From contig JABMIG010000145.1 of the NCBI GenBank assembly GCA_013187285.1, positions 337,501 to 401,500 on the forward strand: a stretch of DNA of 64,000 bases, given 5' to 3'. The stretch is from Cyclotella cryptica. Lineage: Eukaryota; Bacillariophyta; Thalassiosirophyceae; Thalassiosirales; Thalassiosiraceae. The notes below the pieces were generated by a model. That model was not told the origin of the DNA. It ran no database searches and saw only the letters and a list, made by a program, of their open reading frames with translations. Shown here in pieces: positions 46,865-59,068 of the stretch. The position numbers and the translations under genes were made by a program. Within the stretch, counting starts at the first letter, position 1. Each line of letters opens with the position of its first letter.

Positions 46865-49800
46865 CTACCCTGCATGCGTAGGGCGGTGCGCCAGGTGATA
46901 TGCAGGTGGGTGGTGCTTCGTACTGTAATCTGCCAAGTTGGCTGATCCGCGATCCCAATAAAAGTGAAATTGCCCTTGGGCCTCCCGGCATCGGAGCAAG
47001 TGCAGTCGCATCCAGATCATTTTGATGTGTCTTTGGATGATGGTGTCATTCACAAAACCTGTGGTGGTGGAGTTGTCTGTTTGAATGGGTGTTTTGGGCT
47101 GTGTCGATCCCATTTCCTCCAGAGCATTACGTAGTGGGATGAGTTTGCGTGCAGTGATGTATAAGGCTGCGAGTTCAGCTTTGGCAGCGGAAGCCATGAC
47201 GTACTTAATGATCTGGGAGATCGTGAGGACCGGCATGTCATGCCGGGGAACCGGGTCATCTTCTGATAGGAAGATATGTGCCCCAGCCCTGCTACGTGAG
47301 CCAGGTTCAGTGAGGTAGCTGGCATCTGAGTACGCAGCAAGTATCATAGAGCTGGCATGGTATGTTATGCCATCATTGGGGTATGTTGCCACATAGTCAA
47401 GGAGTTGGTGGAGTGCTGCTGCTGTGTTCTGGGTCGCAGCTGTTTGTTGCAAGCTGATGGTGCTGAGTGCTACTAGCACTTTGTTGTCCACTGCTCTGTC
47501 ATAATAGAGGAGGGAGCCCACAATGCCTTGTATACATTTGATGCCTGCAGCGTCTAACCGTGGGCTGGTGTCTTTATCAGGGAGGAGCTGTTCCTTGGCG
47601 CCGTAGATGATTTCGTGGTGTTTATGTGGTGCATGCTGAGGTTTACGTGGTTGGGGATGGTCGTACTTCAGGAGCAGGGTGGAAATGTAGGTGTGCATGG
47701 TGAGGCGGCAGGTTTGTTTGTTGTAGTCCCACTTGATGTTGATGCCGGCAAATTGGTGCCCGTCCAATCAGTAGTGACTGTGTAATGCTGTTGTAGGGCT
47801 TGCAGGAGGTGCTCAGCATGTCGGCAGTCGGAGTATTGGATGCCAAAGTCATCGACAATGAGGACAAACAGGACTGGTCGCCATTTATGACGCCAAAGAT
47901 CGGGGGTGGTGGCACATTGGTAGTATCCGTGCATTTCCAAGCGTTGAGTGTGCAAGTCATTGGCTAGTTTGTCGGCTTGTTTGAGGCCATAGACGCCTTT
48001 GGTGACTTCGAAGTAAACGTACCCATTGTGCGCAAAGTCGTGGAGGCTATACTCTTGGACAAAGTTGTCAGGAATATCAGAGAGTTTGATGCGGGCATAC
48101 TCTGGTCTGTCAAGTGGTGTGCCAAGGTAGAAGTTGGAGATGTCAAACGATGCAAAGTGTGCAGTAGGCGTGGAAAGAACGCCATTGAGAAGTAGTTTGA
48201 CGGTTTCTATTAAGATCGTTTTGCCTCCGCAGTCGCCTGGAATCCGGATGCGGTCGCCGCCGAGGGTGATTCATGTGTGGTATGGGTCAGCTTTTTGTGG
48301 GCGGATTTCGCAGACCACACGGATGTAGGTGACATCGCCTTTACGTTGAGTTGGGATGTCCTGATACTGGATTGGCTTGAAGGTGTTGGTGCCTTCAATG
48401 CACTTCTTGTGTTTATATTGCGAACGGTAGCCAATGCCTTGGCATAGGCGGCCCAGTTTGTTTGAGTAGGATGCGTCCCATGTAGCCTTGTGTTTGGGAT
48501 GTCGGCGGAGTTGTTTGTGTTCCAGAAACTGACCCGTGTCCTGATCCAATACAGGCATGGCGGTGCCATTGGATTTTTCATCCGTTGTTTCAGCGAAGGC
48601 TGCGAAGGAGTTACGGGAGGGGTCTGTGGCCAGGAGGCGGGCACGTGTGCGGGCGGTGATGGGTTGGTCTACCATTGTGCAGTGGCCGCGTCGGGTGTGC
48701 TCAGGTACTGTCCGCCAGGTGGTTGTTGGGACTGGGTCCAGTGTGGTGTTGTTGATGGGATATTCTGGTTGCACCCTTGGAGGTAGTGCTGGCACCTTTG
48801 GAGGTGTTAGGTCCGGGTTGGTCCACTGGAAACAAATTGTTAGTCATCTGTTAGTAAAAAGATAATGGCTTCCTAACAGCTGCATGTAGGTTTTGTACTG
48901 TGTCTAAATTAGTCTAAATTGCAACCTGTTAGTAAGGTGTTAGCAATTCCAAGACTCCTACCAAAACGAGCCCAAAACGAGCTGTTTACGAACAATTTTA
49001 CTAACAGGTCCGTTTTTGCTAACATTTTAACTTACAACATTGATGAAGATGGAGTCTGATGGACTCCAATTTCCTTGCTAACCTAATTACTAACAAGTAC
49101 TCCCCCCTCCGGGTAGTAGGAGTAAACTTGTAAAATAACATGTTAACTCTGTCCCTACAAAAACCGTTTTTGAACTGTAATAATATTTCTGAATAATATT
49201 TTTGAAATTTAGGTTTACAATGGGGACGGAAACAACTATATCATTACACAAAAACATCATTGGTTTAGATTGATGCAATGGGAGGGAAGTTCTGTGGGAG
49301 TGGGGGTTGTAATTCATGGTTGTGATGGGGGGAGTGGGAAGATGACATGATGAGGGCAGATAATAATTTCAATCATTTGCAGTGTCGCGGGAGTGGCATA
49401 GTGACGGAAGATATCACTCAGTTTTGTATATTGCCTGGAGTTGTGCAGTTAGGGATTTGGTGGCAAGTTGGAGTTGCTGAAGTGCAGCGATGATTTTTGC
49501 TCAGCTGTCAGATCTGGGGGTGGGTAGGTAGTGGTGTCTGAGTTTGATAGCGTCTGTGATGGCCACCGCACGCGATTCTTTGTTGAGGATGCGGTAGCAG
49601 CGATAGTGGTGAAGTGCTGGTCCAATGTAAAACCCTTCATGACTGCGATAGTCCCATGAGCGTGGTGTGGTTGCTTTGCTGTGGATGAGTATGCGGCAGC
49701 CCGCTGGTTCCAGCGGTGTGGCATCAAAGTTGAAAGGACCAAAAAGGTCTTCCCAAGCAGAGAGTGCCGGGTTGCAGTGGCTGCCGCATAGGAGGTTCAG

Positions 49801-51021
49801 TGTGAGTTCTGCATGTGGGATGAGCAGGTCCCACCTGTCTGCTGGGAAGGAGGGAGCTGTTCCTGCTAGGACTGCAAGGAAGTGGTCTTTGAATGTGTGT
49901 ATATCGCATTCTGCAGCATTGCGACGGTGGACATGTGGTGGGACCAGTTGGAAGGTACAACCATTTGAGGTGATGGCCTGTCGGAAGGCAAGGCTGGCTT
50001 CAGTATCCAGGATATGTACCAAGGGCTTGTGGTTGGCATTGCACAAGCGTGCATGGATGTCCTGGTACGCGGCAATACGGTGTACATCATGCTTGTTGGG
50101 GAAGGGGCGGACTAGGATGGCATTCGTGTCAGCATGGAAAGCAATCATAATATACTGGTTTCCACTGCGCACTCGTGGGTGGAAGCAGCCTGTGTCATCA
50201 GTGAATATTTTGTTTAGTGGGGTGGTGAAGATGTCAATGTCGTGCTGTGGCGATGCGGGGGAAGCCGTCTGACGATAGGTTGCCTGATTGGTAGATCTGA
50301 TGTGTTGCCATGGTTGGGCCATGTGGCCTAGGATGGTCGCGTCAGCCGTTGGGCAATACTTGGCTACCAGCGTGTAGGTGAGTCCAGGCCATGATTTGTA
50401 GAAGCCGCGTTTGATGGCTTGTAGCCATGTGGATTTGACTGGGTATCCGGCGGTGGCATGGAGGAAGGCAACCAGTGCTCGAGTTGTGGGTAGGTCATGG
50501 GTGAGTAGGTGTGTATGTACGCGGGGGCAGGTAGGAGGTGTGGCTGTGTGGGTTGGTGAGAGAATGTCCGGGGCTTTCTTGTGGTGTGTTGGAGGTGGTT
50601 GTGTTCCAGTTGTTGGATCTAAAGTGGCGCGGGGCCTTGCTACATGCAGGGCGATAGAGTCTTGAGGTGGCACTAAGTTGATTTTCCATAGGCGTGGAGC
50701 TTTCGTGTCGCGAGCACCGCTGAGGATGGTGGTACCCGTTGGGTCTGTGACCGTGAGTGTGTTTGCCGTGAAGAGGGCTGTACAACCTGCATCACACAGT
50801 GTGCTGATGCTAATGAGGTTGTGTGTGAGGCCCGGGACAATGTGACCTTTCTGGGTAACTGGGGTCAGGGTGGGCAGGTTGAGGGTTGCTGTGCCAGTAG
50901 AGTACAGTGGTTGGTCTGTAGCTGTCCGGATGGTGGTGCACGGGACGTGGGCGTTGATATTGGTAAGTGGCGCCTCTGCTAGGAAGTAGTGGCCACTGGC
51001 ACCTGTGTCAGCAATGGCCAT
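46865..51021 (-). pseudogene. Copia pol region (protease, integrase, RT, RNase H)
   Basis: From 51021 downward: protease motif ADTGASGHYF, integrase text over about 400 residues, then RT and a typical RNase H end (ADYSTKHHPPAYH) at about 46890. Broken fossil. Confidence 0.85.
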
Positions 51022-51085
51022 GTCGGATTGGAGGAGTGGGCTACAGGAAGACGCAGTAGCGGAAATATTATAGTTTGAAAATTGG

Positions 51086-52316
51086 TTAGTTACAATACTT
51101 AAAGCTTCTGCATCTACCGGCCCCTCCTGTCATTTGCTTTCCCATCCCTTGTTGACCATGCTGCCTCCCATCGTGTTTGCATGTGTTGCTGTATCCTTGT
51201 GCCCTTCCGCTTTGTTGGTGCATGTTGCACTGGAGTGTCCCTCCTGTACTCAGAATCCATGAGTCCAGCAGTACCCGCCAGGTGTTGTGGGTAGGGTTGT
51301 CAAAGGTCGGGCATTTGCTCGCGTGCGTTGCGGTTGTTGCGTAGCTGTTCTGGGTGGTGCAGATGCATGTTGTATCACCGCCAAGGTGGTGTAGGCGGCC
51401 GCGAGGCTGGCCACACTTGTGGTGAGGGCAGGGTGGTGCGTTCTGTTGTGGCAGCAGCTGCCAAGTTGTCCAGGTACCCATCCAGTCAAGCAAATGTGTC
51501 CTCCGTCAGGTGTACGTCGTCATCAGCAAGCAGTGCGTTGGCAGTTGAGGGTGGCATGGCAGTTTCAGAGGCGAGGCGTTGGCGCTTTCGGGCAATGTGG
51601 GCGGCGCGGTAGTGGGTTTTCCACACTGTCCATGTTTTGTTCGCGGGGGTTTAGCTTCCCAGTCATCTGTTGGTCGAAGGAAGTGGTTCAAGGCAAGAAC
51701 TGCGGTGGAGGCAATGGCCAGGAGTTGGTCATCTGACATGGGGAGGTTGGCATGTGCGAGTTTGCGTTGCGCCACTTCAAGCATGTTGATGTACTCGGGG
51801 ATGCCGTCCACAGTTGCGTAGAATCCCAACATGTTGGTTGGGAGGTTTACGAACTCGCTGGGGTGGAGGCCGCCACAGTTGTCGTCGAGGTGCGAGAGGA
51901 GTTGTTTTGCCATGACGTGCATGTAGAATGATCGATCGTGGCAGAGGTCACGATACCAGATCTTGTTGGCGGCATCGCGGATGAATTTTGCTGTTGCTCG
52001 TTTGGCCGCTTCGTAGGAGGCAAAGTCGCAGACCAGGATGGCATGTTTGGCCTCTCGGCGCGCTTGGACGACTGCAGTTGCCGCATCGTCGTTGATGGGA
52101 TACACAGGCGGGACCCCATGTGGCCGTGTACAAAGTGGTAGGTTCGGTGAGGCTGATGAGGTTGTGCGTGCCGTCCTCATCGTACGGGATGTCGAGGAGG
52201 AGTGGATAGAGAATGTCATGAAGCGCAGTGAGGTCGTCGTCGCTGGGTTGGCCCGAGATGGGTTGAAACGTTGTCTCCGCTGTGGCAAAAACGGTAGTGA
52301 TGTCTTCCCGTATCAT
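51086..52316 (-). pseudogene. Copia gag-like region
   Basis: Capsid-type helices (FYMHVMAKQLLSHLDDNC, LGFYATVDGIPEYINMLE) lie upstream of the protease, as expected for copia gag. Broken. Confidence 0.7.
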
Positions 52317-52412
52317 GGTGATGCCGCTGAAGAAGGTGGTGACCGGTGCATGGTCAGAGGGTGAGTTGCCGACGGTGTTGTCGGATGAGTAGTGAAGAAG
52401 TCTAAGTAGGTA

Positions 52413-52630
52413 TGAAGAAGAGCACCACGGTGGTAATAAAGTCTACCTACTAGATTTATGAGCGTGGTGCTCAAACTACGCTAGCAGACACCAGATGTGG
52501 GTGGTTCCGTGGCTGTGCAAGTGGCTGAGGGCCAGACCCTGTGGGGCGTGGGGCCGCAAACAGGTCCCAAGGCCGCTAACAGGTTCCAAGGTCAGGATAT
52601 GGCCCTAGGCCTTAATTGTACTTAGCTACA
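52413..52630 (-). repeat. Copia LTR, right copy
   Basis: Matches 46620-46840, with a few substitutions and small length differences. Confidence 0.9.
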
Positions 52631-54796
52631 ACACTTATGCTTCGTCACATGCACACCATCTTTTTTTCCTACCAGCCCCAGCCTGGCCTATATGTAAACC
52701 TACCTCTTCGGGAAACGAGAGGTAACCAGGCATGTTCTTCCAACACACCAAAACTTCATCAAACAGTTTCTCTTGTCATGAGAAACCTCAGTAACGTGTA
52801 TGAAATTGAATTTTTTGTGTAAGTGGGTGTCTTTTTTTCTTTTGTTTTGACACAAGTTGGAAGGTCTGCTATTTTACTCAACCCCCAGAGGGGTATTTCA
52901 CAGGTGTGGTTAGCTCTGTGATCATGAGTCTTTTTGCTCAAGAAGAGTACTGCACTTTAGTGGTTAGCTCGTGCTTGATATGTTGTGTCCAGGTTTTGTT
53001 TCAACTCTGGTTCACAGATTTTTGCAGACTTTGACATCAATTATCACTGGCAAGGTCAAATTGATCTCAACATATTTTATGTTTTTATTTGTTCAAAAAT
53101 CTAGAATAATTCTAACTCAGTTCTTGCAGTTGTCAAAGACTGAGGTCATATGCTGGCTTAGTCACTCTGGGTAACATGTACTCAGAAAAGTGTGTTTTGA
53201 CAGGAATTTACTGCTTGCGCGATAAAAAAATCGTGTGACTTTTACCCTTCCTTTTGAGTAGGAAGAACCCATCCTGTGTGTGCCAAGAGTTTGACACCTG
53301 CCTAGCTGGGTAAGGAAAACATATGCATGCTCCTAATTTTGGAACATTGGGAAAGCTTGGAATTACGTCCATCTTGCTTTCACTGTTACTGTAGCAACAC
53401 CGTGTCAGGGGTTCGAAACCCAACATGGTTTGATTTCCAGTTGCTCTTTTTATACAATTGCTTGTTAATAGTGCTGCATGGCACATGTGTACGTTTCTCT
53501 ACGTGGGAGAAGAGTTCATCTTCTTGAGAAACAATTCATGATGCCAGAAGATTTCTTGGTATTTTTGTTTTATTTTTACATGTAGCAAGGTATTTGAATG
53601 TCAGGTTATTTTAACGCGACAGTAGAATTTTGATCAAGATTTTTCTCTAACGAGCTCTTTAATTTAAAATTAAATAATTCCAAATTTATATTTTTGGGCT
53701 CTAAATTCTATTTTCCTTGGACAGAGGATGTGCAGTGGCTATTCACAAACCAACTAGCTTTTCTTTCCTTTTTGCGAAGCTCCGTAGCTTATATGCATGA
53801 AAGGACTACCACATGAGAAGAATTCTCATTTCTGTGGACTTTTCTCACTTTTTTGCTTGGATTTCAGAAAGAAATCAACAAGTTGTGTGTTTTCCTGACA
53901 AAAACCGCAAAAAGTATGCAGTATTCTAACGCAAATCGGAAATTCGCAAGAATTTTGCTCAGAGTATTTGTGGGGCACAACACGTAGTCGTTTTATGGGT
54001 CCATCTTGCGCCCTCATGCATGCTGGGACTTGGAGATGTTACTCCGCGTCACTCTGACGTTTTGACCAGGATGCGGCAATATATTGCGCTCCTATGCTCT
54101 TATACACAGTAGAACAATATTCTCTCCTAGGCTGGTCCTTTGCAATCATGGGCTGAGCCCTATGATTCTAGGACTCACCATTTGTGGTCATTTTCTTGAG
54201 ATCGTGAGCGCGCGGGCTTTGCAACTAGACGATTCAACAAATTGGCTGTGCTGTGACATGCTCCCATGTGAATGGGGCTGATCAGTGATCGTGGGACAAA
54301 GTCCTGCGTGATTTAATCTTCCTATGAGGTTTTCGCTCAACCAACCTTGAAACCTTGAGTCCCGCTCCCAACCTGTGCCTGTGCAGTGCTGCATCGATAC
54401 AATACTCCCACCACCACCATGCGAACGAACAAGGGAAATGGATTCTTGGAGTACCCAACACTTCAAAGATGAGAACTTCCTGGGGGATTGCGAGTCTTTT
54501 AAGTGACTGAAACCTCTCGGGGGTCACCTGCAAGCTTTTTAGGCCTTAGAGGCCATACGATTCTTCATAGGGTCATTTTCTGCCCTAGAAGATCTTTTTT
54601 GTACTGCACTAAGGCTATAAGTACTTGGTACTCCGTGGAGTCACTGCATCTGCATGTGATCACGGGTACGGACTAATTTTAAGTCTAATCATGTTTTTAG
54701 GTCTAAAAATAGACTACACACATATTGCTCATTCGGATAAAAAATTAAACCGAGGCTTTTATGTTTATTGCCTCCTCATTCACTGAGGGGCTGTTA
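52631..54796. other. 3' non-coding internal part of the gypsy element, first segment
   Basis: No gene or recognisable protein. A 34-bp stretch at about 52650-52684 (CACCATCTTTTTTTCCTACC then AGCCCCAGCCTGG) recurs at about 56277-56311. Confidence 0.5.
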
Positions 54797-55364
54797 GACC
54801 CTCTGCAGCCCTGGGGTCTATTTTTTTGTATTGGGTTATGATCCCTATATAGACCCCCGATCGTGAAAAATGCGTGTGCAGCCCTGGGGTCTATACGCTC
54901 TGGGGTCTATAAAAAATAGACCCCGACTTTTTATCGACCGGGGTCTATATTTACCGAATATAGACCCGGGGTCTATATTTCATTTTTTCGAAGGTCGACC
55001 GGGGTCTATATTTTTATGGGGTCTATATTTTTAATTGTATGAGTTCCTCCCGTTGATTTCCACAATTAGCTTCAGCAGCCCCTCTCCGACTTCGCGGAAA
55101 CTTTGGTCTGCTGGCTCAGTTGGTTCATCGTAAACCTGAAAAACAAAGGTTCACGCGTTCGGTTCCCAGTGTGTTCGTCTCATCTTAATTTATTCGGAAA
55201 TGGTCTCCGTGAAATAGACCCTGCGATCAAAAAATATACAAAAAATATAGACCCCACGGCTGCACGGCCATCACGAGGGTCTATTTTTTATTCTCCGAAA
55301 AATTGACCCATAACCCATCAAAAATATAGACCCCGAAAAATAGACCCCACGGCTGCAAACGGTC
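54797..55364. mobile_element. Harbinger-type MITE, TSD TTA
   Basis: 568 bp. The terminal inverted repeats are 29 bp with three mismatches: left GACCCTCTGCAGCC..., right read inverted GACCGTTTGCAGCC.... Both are followed by GGGGTCTATTTTT, and GGGGTCTATA motifs recur through both arms. It is flanked by TTA on each side (54794-54796, 55365-55367), the TWA duplication typical of PIF/Harbinger. No coding capacity. The middle contains a tRNA-like box A/box B pair. Confidence 0.75.
55104..55170 (+). ncRNA. tRNA-derived (Pol III promoter-like) core inside the MITE
   Basis: TGGCTCAGTTGG (55112-55123) is a perfect box A. GTTCGGTTCCC (55157-55167) is close to box B at normal tRNA spacing. A short stem (AACCT/AGGTT) lies between. 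Acceptor and T stems do not pair well, so it is a tRNA relic or SINE-like head, not a working tRNA gene. Confidence 0.4.
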
Positions 55365-56363
55365 TTACAAGCTATATGGCAACTTAAGCTTTAATGCCAC
55401 AAGTGCATACAATACGTCATGAGTGGTCTTTTCTTTACTGCAAGTGCACGAAGTGCTTAATGCGCGCTCTGCTAACAAAAACGGAGTATACCCGCGTCAA
55501 GTGGGATCTAGTCCTCACTGACGTACAGGGGAATTCTTTTGGGCTACGTGTTTTTAAAAAACACATGCCGGCCTGTGAGTGAACTCACTTCAACTGGCTG
55601 AGTACGTGACTCGGGGCTCAGCTGTGGCTGTTGCTTCTCTTGGGGTCAGGCAGCACAAGTTGTGCCACGTATAACACACCAAGTATATTGTAAGGCTTCG
55701 AGCGACAAGGGACGACGGACAGACGAACCTACCATGGTCAACACACCGACAACAGCTGATGGATGATGGATGGTGGAATGACGGACAGACAATCCGATCT
55801 GGTTGCGCGAAGGCTATCGATTGATAGTGACCTAAGCCGTTTTGATGTAGTTTTTACTATGTAGTAAACGGGTAGATACATGTTGTTGAAATATTTTAAT
55901 TATGAGAGTTACATGACTGAAATAGGTATTGCATGGTACACTAGGTAATCCATGCATCACCAAGCACAGGTGATCCTGTTAGAGATTAGAGGTGATTTAG
56001 GGCAGTTCCATGACTGCTTCTTTTCTCTCAACTGCGAACAGGATCTGTCCCATGAGAAGGTTTCTGAGAAAGAAATCCTCTCTTGGATATTTTGGACTAT
56101 AATGTATAGGGGTGTTTCCCAAGAAAGAAATTGTCTTTTGAATATTGTTTCTCAGAAACAATATCTTATGACTATTGTACTTCCTTTGTGTTACACAAAG
56201 GGAAGAGGACCATTGGAGGTTCCAGGTGGAACCTCATTGGGTTTACCAGTTAAGGTAGATAATTGGCCTATGTCAACACCATCTTTTTTTCCTACCAGCC
56301 CCGGCCTGGAGGTTTTCTTTATCGTGAGCATTGACACCTTATCGCTCCATTCGTGGGGGCAAG
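55365..56363. other. 3' non-coding internal part of the gypsy element, second segment
   Basis: No gene. Ends with a purine-rich GTGGGGGCAAG just before the 3' LTR, a possible weak polypurine tract. Confidence 0.5.
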
Positions 56364-56838
56364 TGACACAAGCCAAGGATACCTACGGGTACCCCTGACC
56401 CAACCAGGCCCTCTTTCAGGCCATAGGTACAAATCCTATTCCCACTGACAGGGGAAGTATGCAAATTCCAACTCATTACTTTCTCAGAAAGAATATTTGA
56501 GGTACATACCTTTCAGGTATACACCACAGAAACAATGAGTTGAGTAAAGCAGTTGACAGGGTTCAACTGCTCAACTGAAGAGCCTGAAAGTGGGATGCTT
56601 TCTCAACTGGCAAATTTACAGTGTGAGAGCTTCTCTGCAAATATTGGACACACTAGCCTATAATATATTGCATGTCAATTACATGATTTACATGGTAAAT
56701 TCAAGAGGATCACCATTGGTCAATCCTCATTTGTTGATCATTTCAATAGCTCATACAAATAATTTCCAATCAGCTGGAACACCCCTTTTTTCCACTTCTT
56801 TATCTACACTTAATTTCGATTACTTCCGGCTTTGGTCA
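56364..56838 (+). repeat. 3' LTR of the gypsy element
   Basis: Starts TGACACAAGC, ends GGCTTTGGTCA. Followed by the target duplication GCACT. Confidence 0.88.
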
Positions 56839-57412
56839 GCACTAAAATTCAAAATTTGAAGAATTCAGTGCTAGTTCACATTCACAGCAAGCATCAATAT
56901 TTTCTGGTGATTGGGCAACTTGTCTTGCTGAAGTATGTTATTAGATCATGATGGTGAATGCATCAATCCAGAAAATGTTAATGGTATGGAGAAAGAAAAT
57001 GCCAAAAACAGCTAGGGATTCACAGCTATTGTTTTTGTTGTCACCTTTTCAATCCATTTTTCAAGCTGGAGGAGCAATAACCAAAGCATAATTATTTGCA
57101 TTATATCCCATAACACAAGCAACCCAAACCCCATGTTCAGAAACTCACTGTCCTCTTCACATCAATGGATGCACTTCCTGCTCCTGATGGAACACCTAAG
57201 TGTGAATTACAAGTGGGTGAGACAAACCGTATATTCCTTGCGTTCCCTGAACCCCCTAGGAATTGTTCAATTTCCTGGGAATTCATATTTTCGCGTTAGT
57301 GAGCCTTTAATATTTTTTTTCCTGGGAAAAGTTTGTTTCGATTTGGTCCGCAAGTTTTGTCCCTAAAATTTCTCCTGTCACCTTGTCCACAACTGTCCAC
57401 AAAACGCTCAAC
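56839..57412. other. Upstream region of SF3B4
   Basis: Right target duplication GCACT, then AT-rich sequence and the presumed promoter. No gene is seen. Confidence 0.5.
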
Positions 57413-58682
57413 ATGGCATCCACCCTCTCCACCATCGAACACCGAAACCAGGAAGCTACCTGCTATGTGGGTAATCTTGACCCGTCCGTGACCGAAGACC
57501 TGCTCGTCGAACTCTTCACCCAAATAGGTCGCGTCGCCTCCGTCCACATGCCCAAGGACAAATTGACCGGCTTGCACGGCGGATACGGGTTCATTGAATT
57601 CCTGGACGTGGTCGACGCAGACTATGCAATCACCATTATGAACATGGTCAAGTTGTACGGGAGACCTCTCCGAGTGAGTAAAAGCAGCTTAGATAAAAAG
57701 ACAGGCATGGGATCGAGTTTGGATGTTGGTGCAAATTTGTTCATTGGGAATTTAGACCCGAACGATGTCGACGAGAAGTTGCTGTATGATACCTTCTCCG
57801 CATTTGGAACGATTGTTCGTCCGCCCAAAATAATGAGGGATGACATGAGCAATCAAAGCAAGGGATTTGGGTTCGTTAGTTACGATTCCTTCGAGGCAAG
57901 CGATTTGGCTATCGAGTGTATGAACAATCAATTCTTGTGCAATCGACAAATCACAGTGCAATACGCGTTCAAGAAGGGCTCCACGGCCGAGGGTGGAGGG
58001 GATATGGTCGCTGAAGGAGGGAAAGGCCCTGGAGGTATGCCGGAGCGACATGGAAGTCGGGCCGAACGAATGCTAGCCGCAGCGAACCCACACAGAGAGT
58101 TTTTGTCAACGAAAACAGGTTTATTAGGAGGACGAGGGGTGCAGAAGGTTGCAAATACAATGTTTGCTACTAGTGCTCCTGGGATTGGACAGCAGCAACA
58201 AGTTGTCATGGGAATGATGCAGCCTGGTGAGATTTTTTTCTTGCTGGAAGTCGAACTTTAGATGATAACTGTACTATCTTCCTTCCCTCGTCTAAACTTC
58301 ATGTCAACTTATCCACGAATTCTTTTCGACCACCTCTCTTTGCAGCCAATACCATGCCTCCTCCACCTCCTCTACCGCCACCTATTATGGGTGGCATGCC
58401 TCTACCTCCATTGCCTCCACCACCCATGGGGAATTTGCAAATGCCACCTCCTCCACCACCGTTACCACCGCAGACAACTATGAGTCACTCTGGTACGAAC
58501 ACGTTTTGACAGCGTCCACTTGTAACTAAATTATCTTGCATTCATTTTTAACATCTCTTTCTCTTTCGTATTCGCAATCTATATTTTCAGGGAGCATGCC
58601 TCCTCCTCCGCCGCCACCACCTCCTTTACCACCTCAGCAGCATATGATGCCTCCACCACCACCACCTCCGCCTATTCAATAG
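57413..58682 (+). CDS. SF3B4: Splicing factor 3B subunit 4 (SF3b49/Hsh49), three exons
   Basis: Exons 57413-58226, 58346-58492 and 58591-58682 give 350 aa. Introns are GTGAGA...CTTTGCAG and GTACGA...TATTTTCAG, both joins in frame. Start: ATG at 57413 ([20 protein letters not shown]), nine residues before the first conserved block. RRM1 has RNP2 CYVGNL and RNP1 [11 protein letters not shown]2 has LFIGNL and KGFGFVSY. A Pro-rich C-terminus follows (runs of P with GGMP and MPPPPPP blocks). SF3B4 is part of the U2 snRNP SF3b complex and binds pre-mRNA near the branch point through its RRMs. [13 protein letters not shown] between the RRMs and the Pro tail also fits the family. The only disagreement with animal forms is a shorter Pro/Gly tail. 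It is intact. Confidence 0.93.
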
Positions 58683-59068
58683 TCTCATCCTACAGTTATA
58701 AACAACTTACTGCATTAGATCTTTGTGTTGACTTCAGTGCAGATGTCGCAAATACATTTCTGTTTTAGTCAACGTGAAATCCAGATGTTTTAGTTAAGTT
58801 GTTGAATTTCACGTTAGTCAAATCATAAATCGCTTTGCATGGAAGAATAGTTTTGTTCTCTTTGTCTAAGGGGAATAAGTCATATCTAGCCGTATTTGTT
58901 GTTCAGAATAACTTGTCTGATATCTCTCATCAAGACTTGAGCCTCCACGACTGAGATCATACTGGAATTGATAACACTTGGACTAACAAGAACGAATTTA
59001 CTACAACCTACACATCGATGATTAATCTATTTGACCTAACAAAAATTGGAATATTACAACCCAGCCTC
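58683..59068. other. Spacer between convergent genes
   Basis: Shared 3' region of SF3B4 and the DOMON protein. AT-rich; no gene. Confidence 0.6.

Larger units (their letters stand above)
46620..52630 (-). mobile_element. Ty1/copia-type LTR retrotransposon nested in the gypsy element, broken
   Basis: LTRs of 221 bp (46620-46840) and 218 bp (52413-52630) with TG...CA ends are flanked by a perfect 5-bp duplication ACACT (46615-46619, 52631-52635). Coding parts run on the minus strand: gag, protease (DTGASGHYF), integrase, RT, RNase H. That order marks copia. The text around the RT start (GTNTFKPIQYQDIP) is typical of diatom copia lineages. It is broken in several places, but the outline is complete. 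It is younger than the gypsy copy, since it sits inside it. Confidence 0.9.
41467..56838 (+). mobile_element. Ty3/gypsy-type LTR retrotransposon, broken, with nested insertions
   Basis: Direct repeats of 476 and 475 bp with TG...CA ends (41467-41942 and 56364-56838) are flanked by a perfect 5-bp duplication GCACT (41462-41466, 56839-56843). Inside, in + orientation, are gag-like, protease, reverse transcriptase and RNase H parts and integrase remnants, in gypsy order. A copia element (46620-52630) and a MITE (54797-55364) are inserted in its 3' part. The LTRs differ at about 5-6% of positions by eye, so it is not recent. The coding region is broken in several places. Confidence 0.88.

Noticed and set aside
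57383-57412. Upstream in-frame extension of SF3B4 (STTVHKTLN)
   Set aside because: No ATG in the extension; the ATG at 57413 fits the family start.
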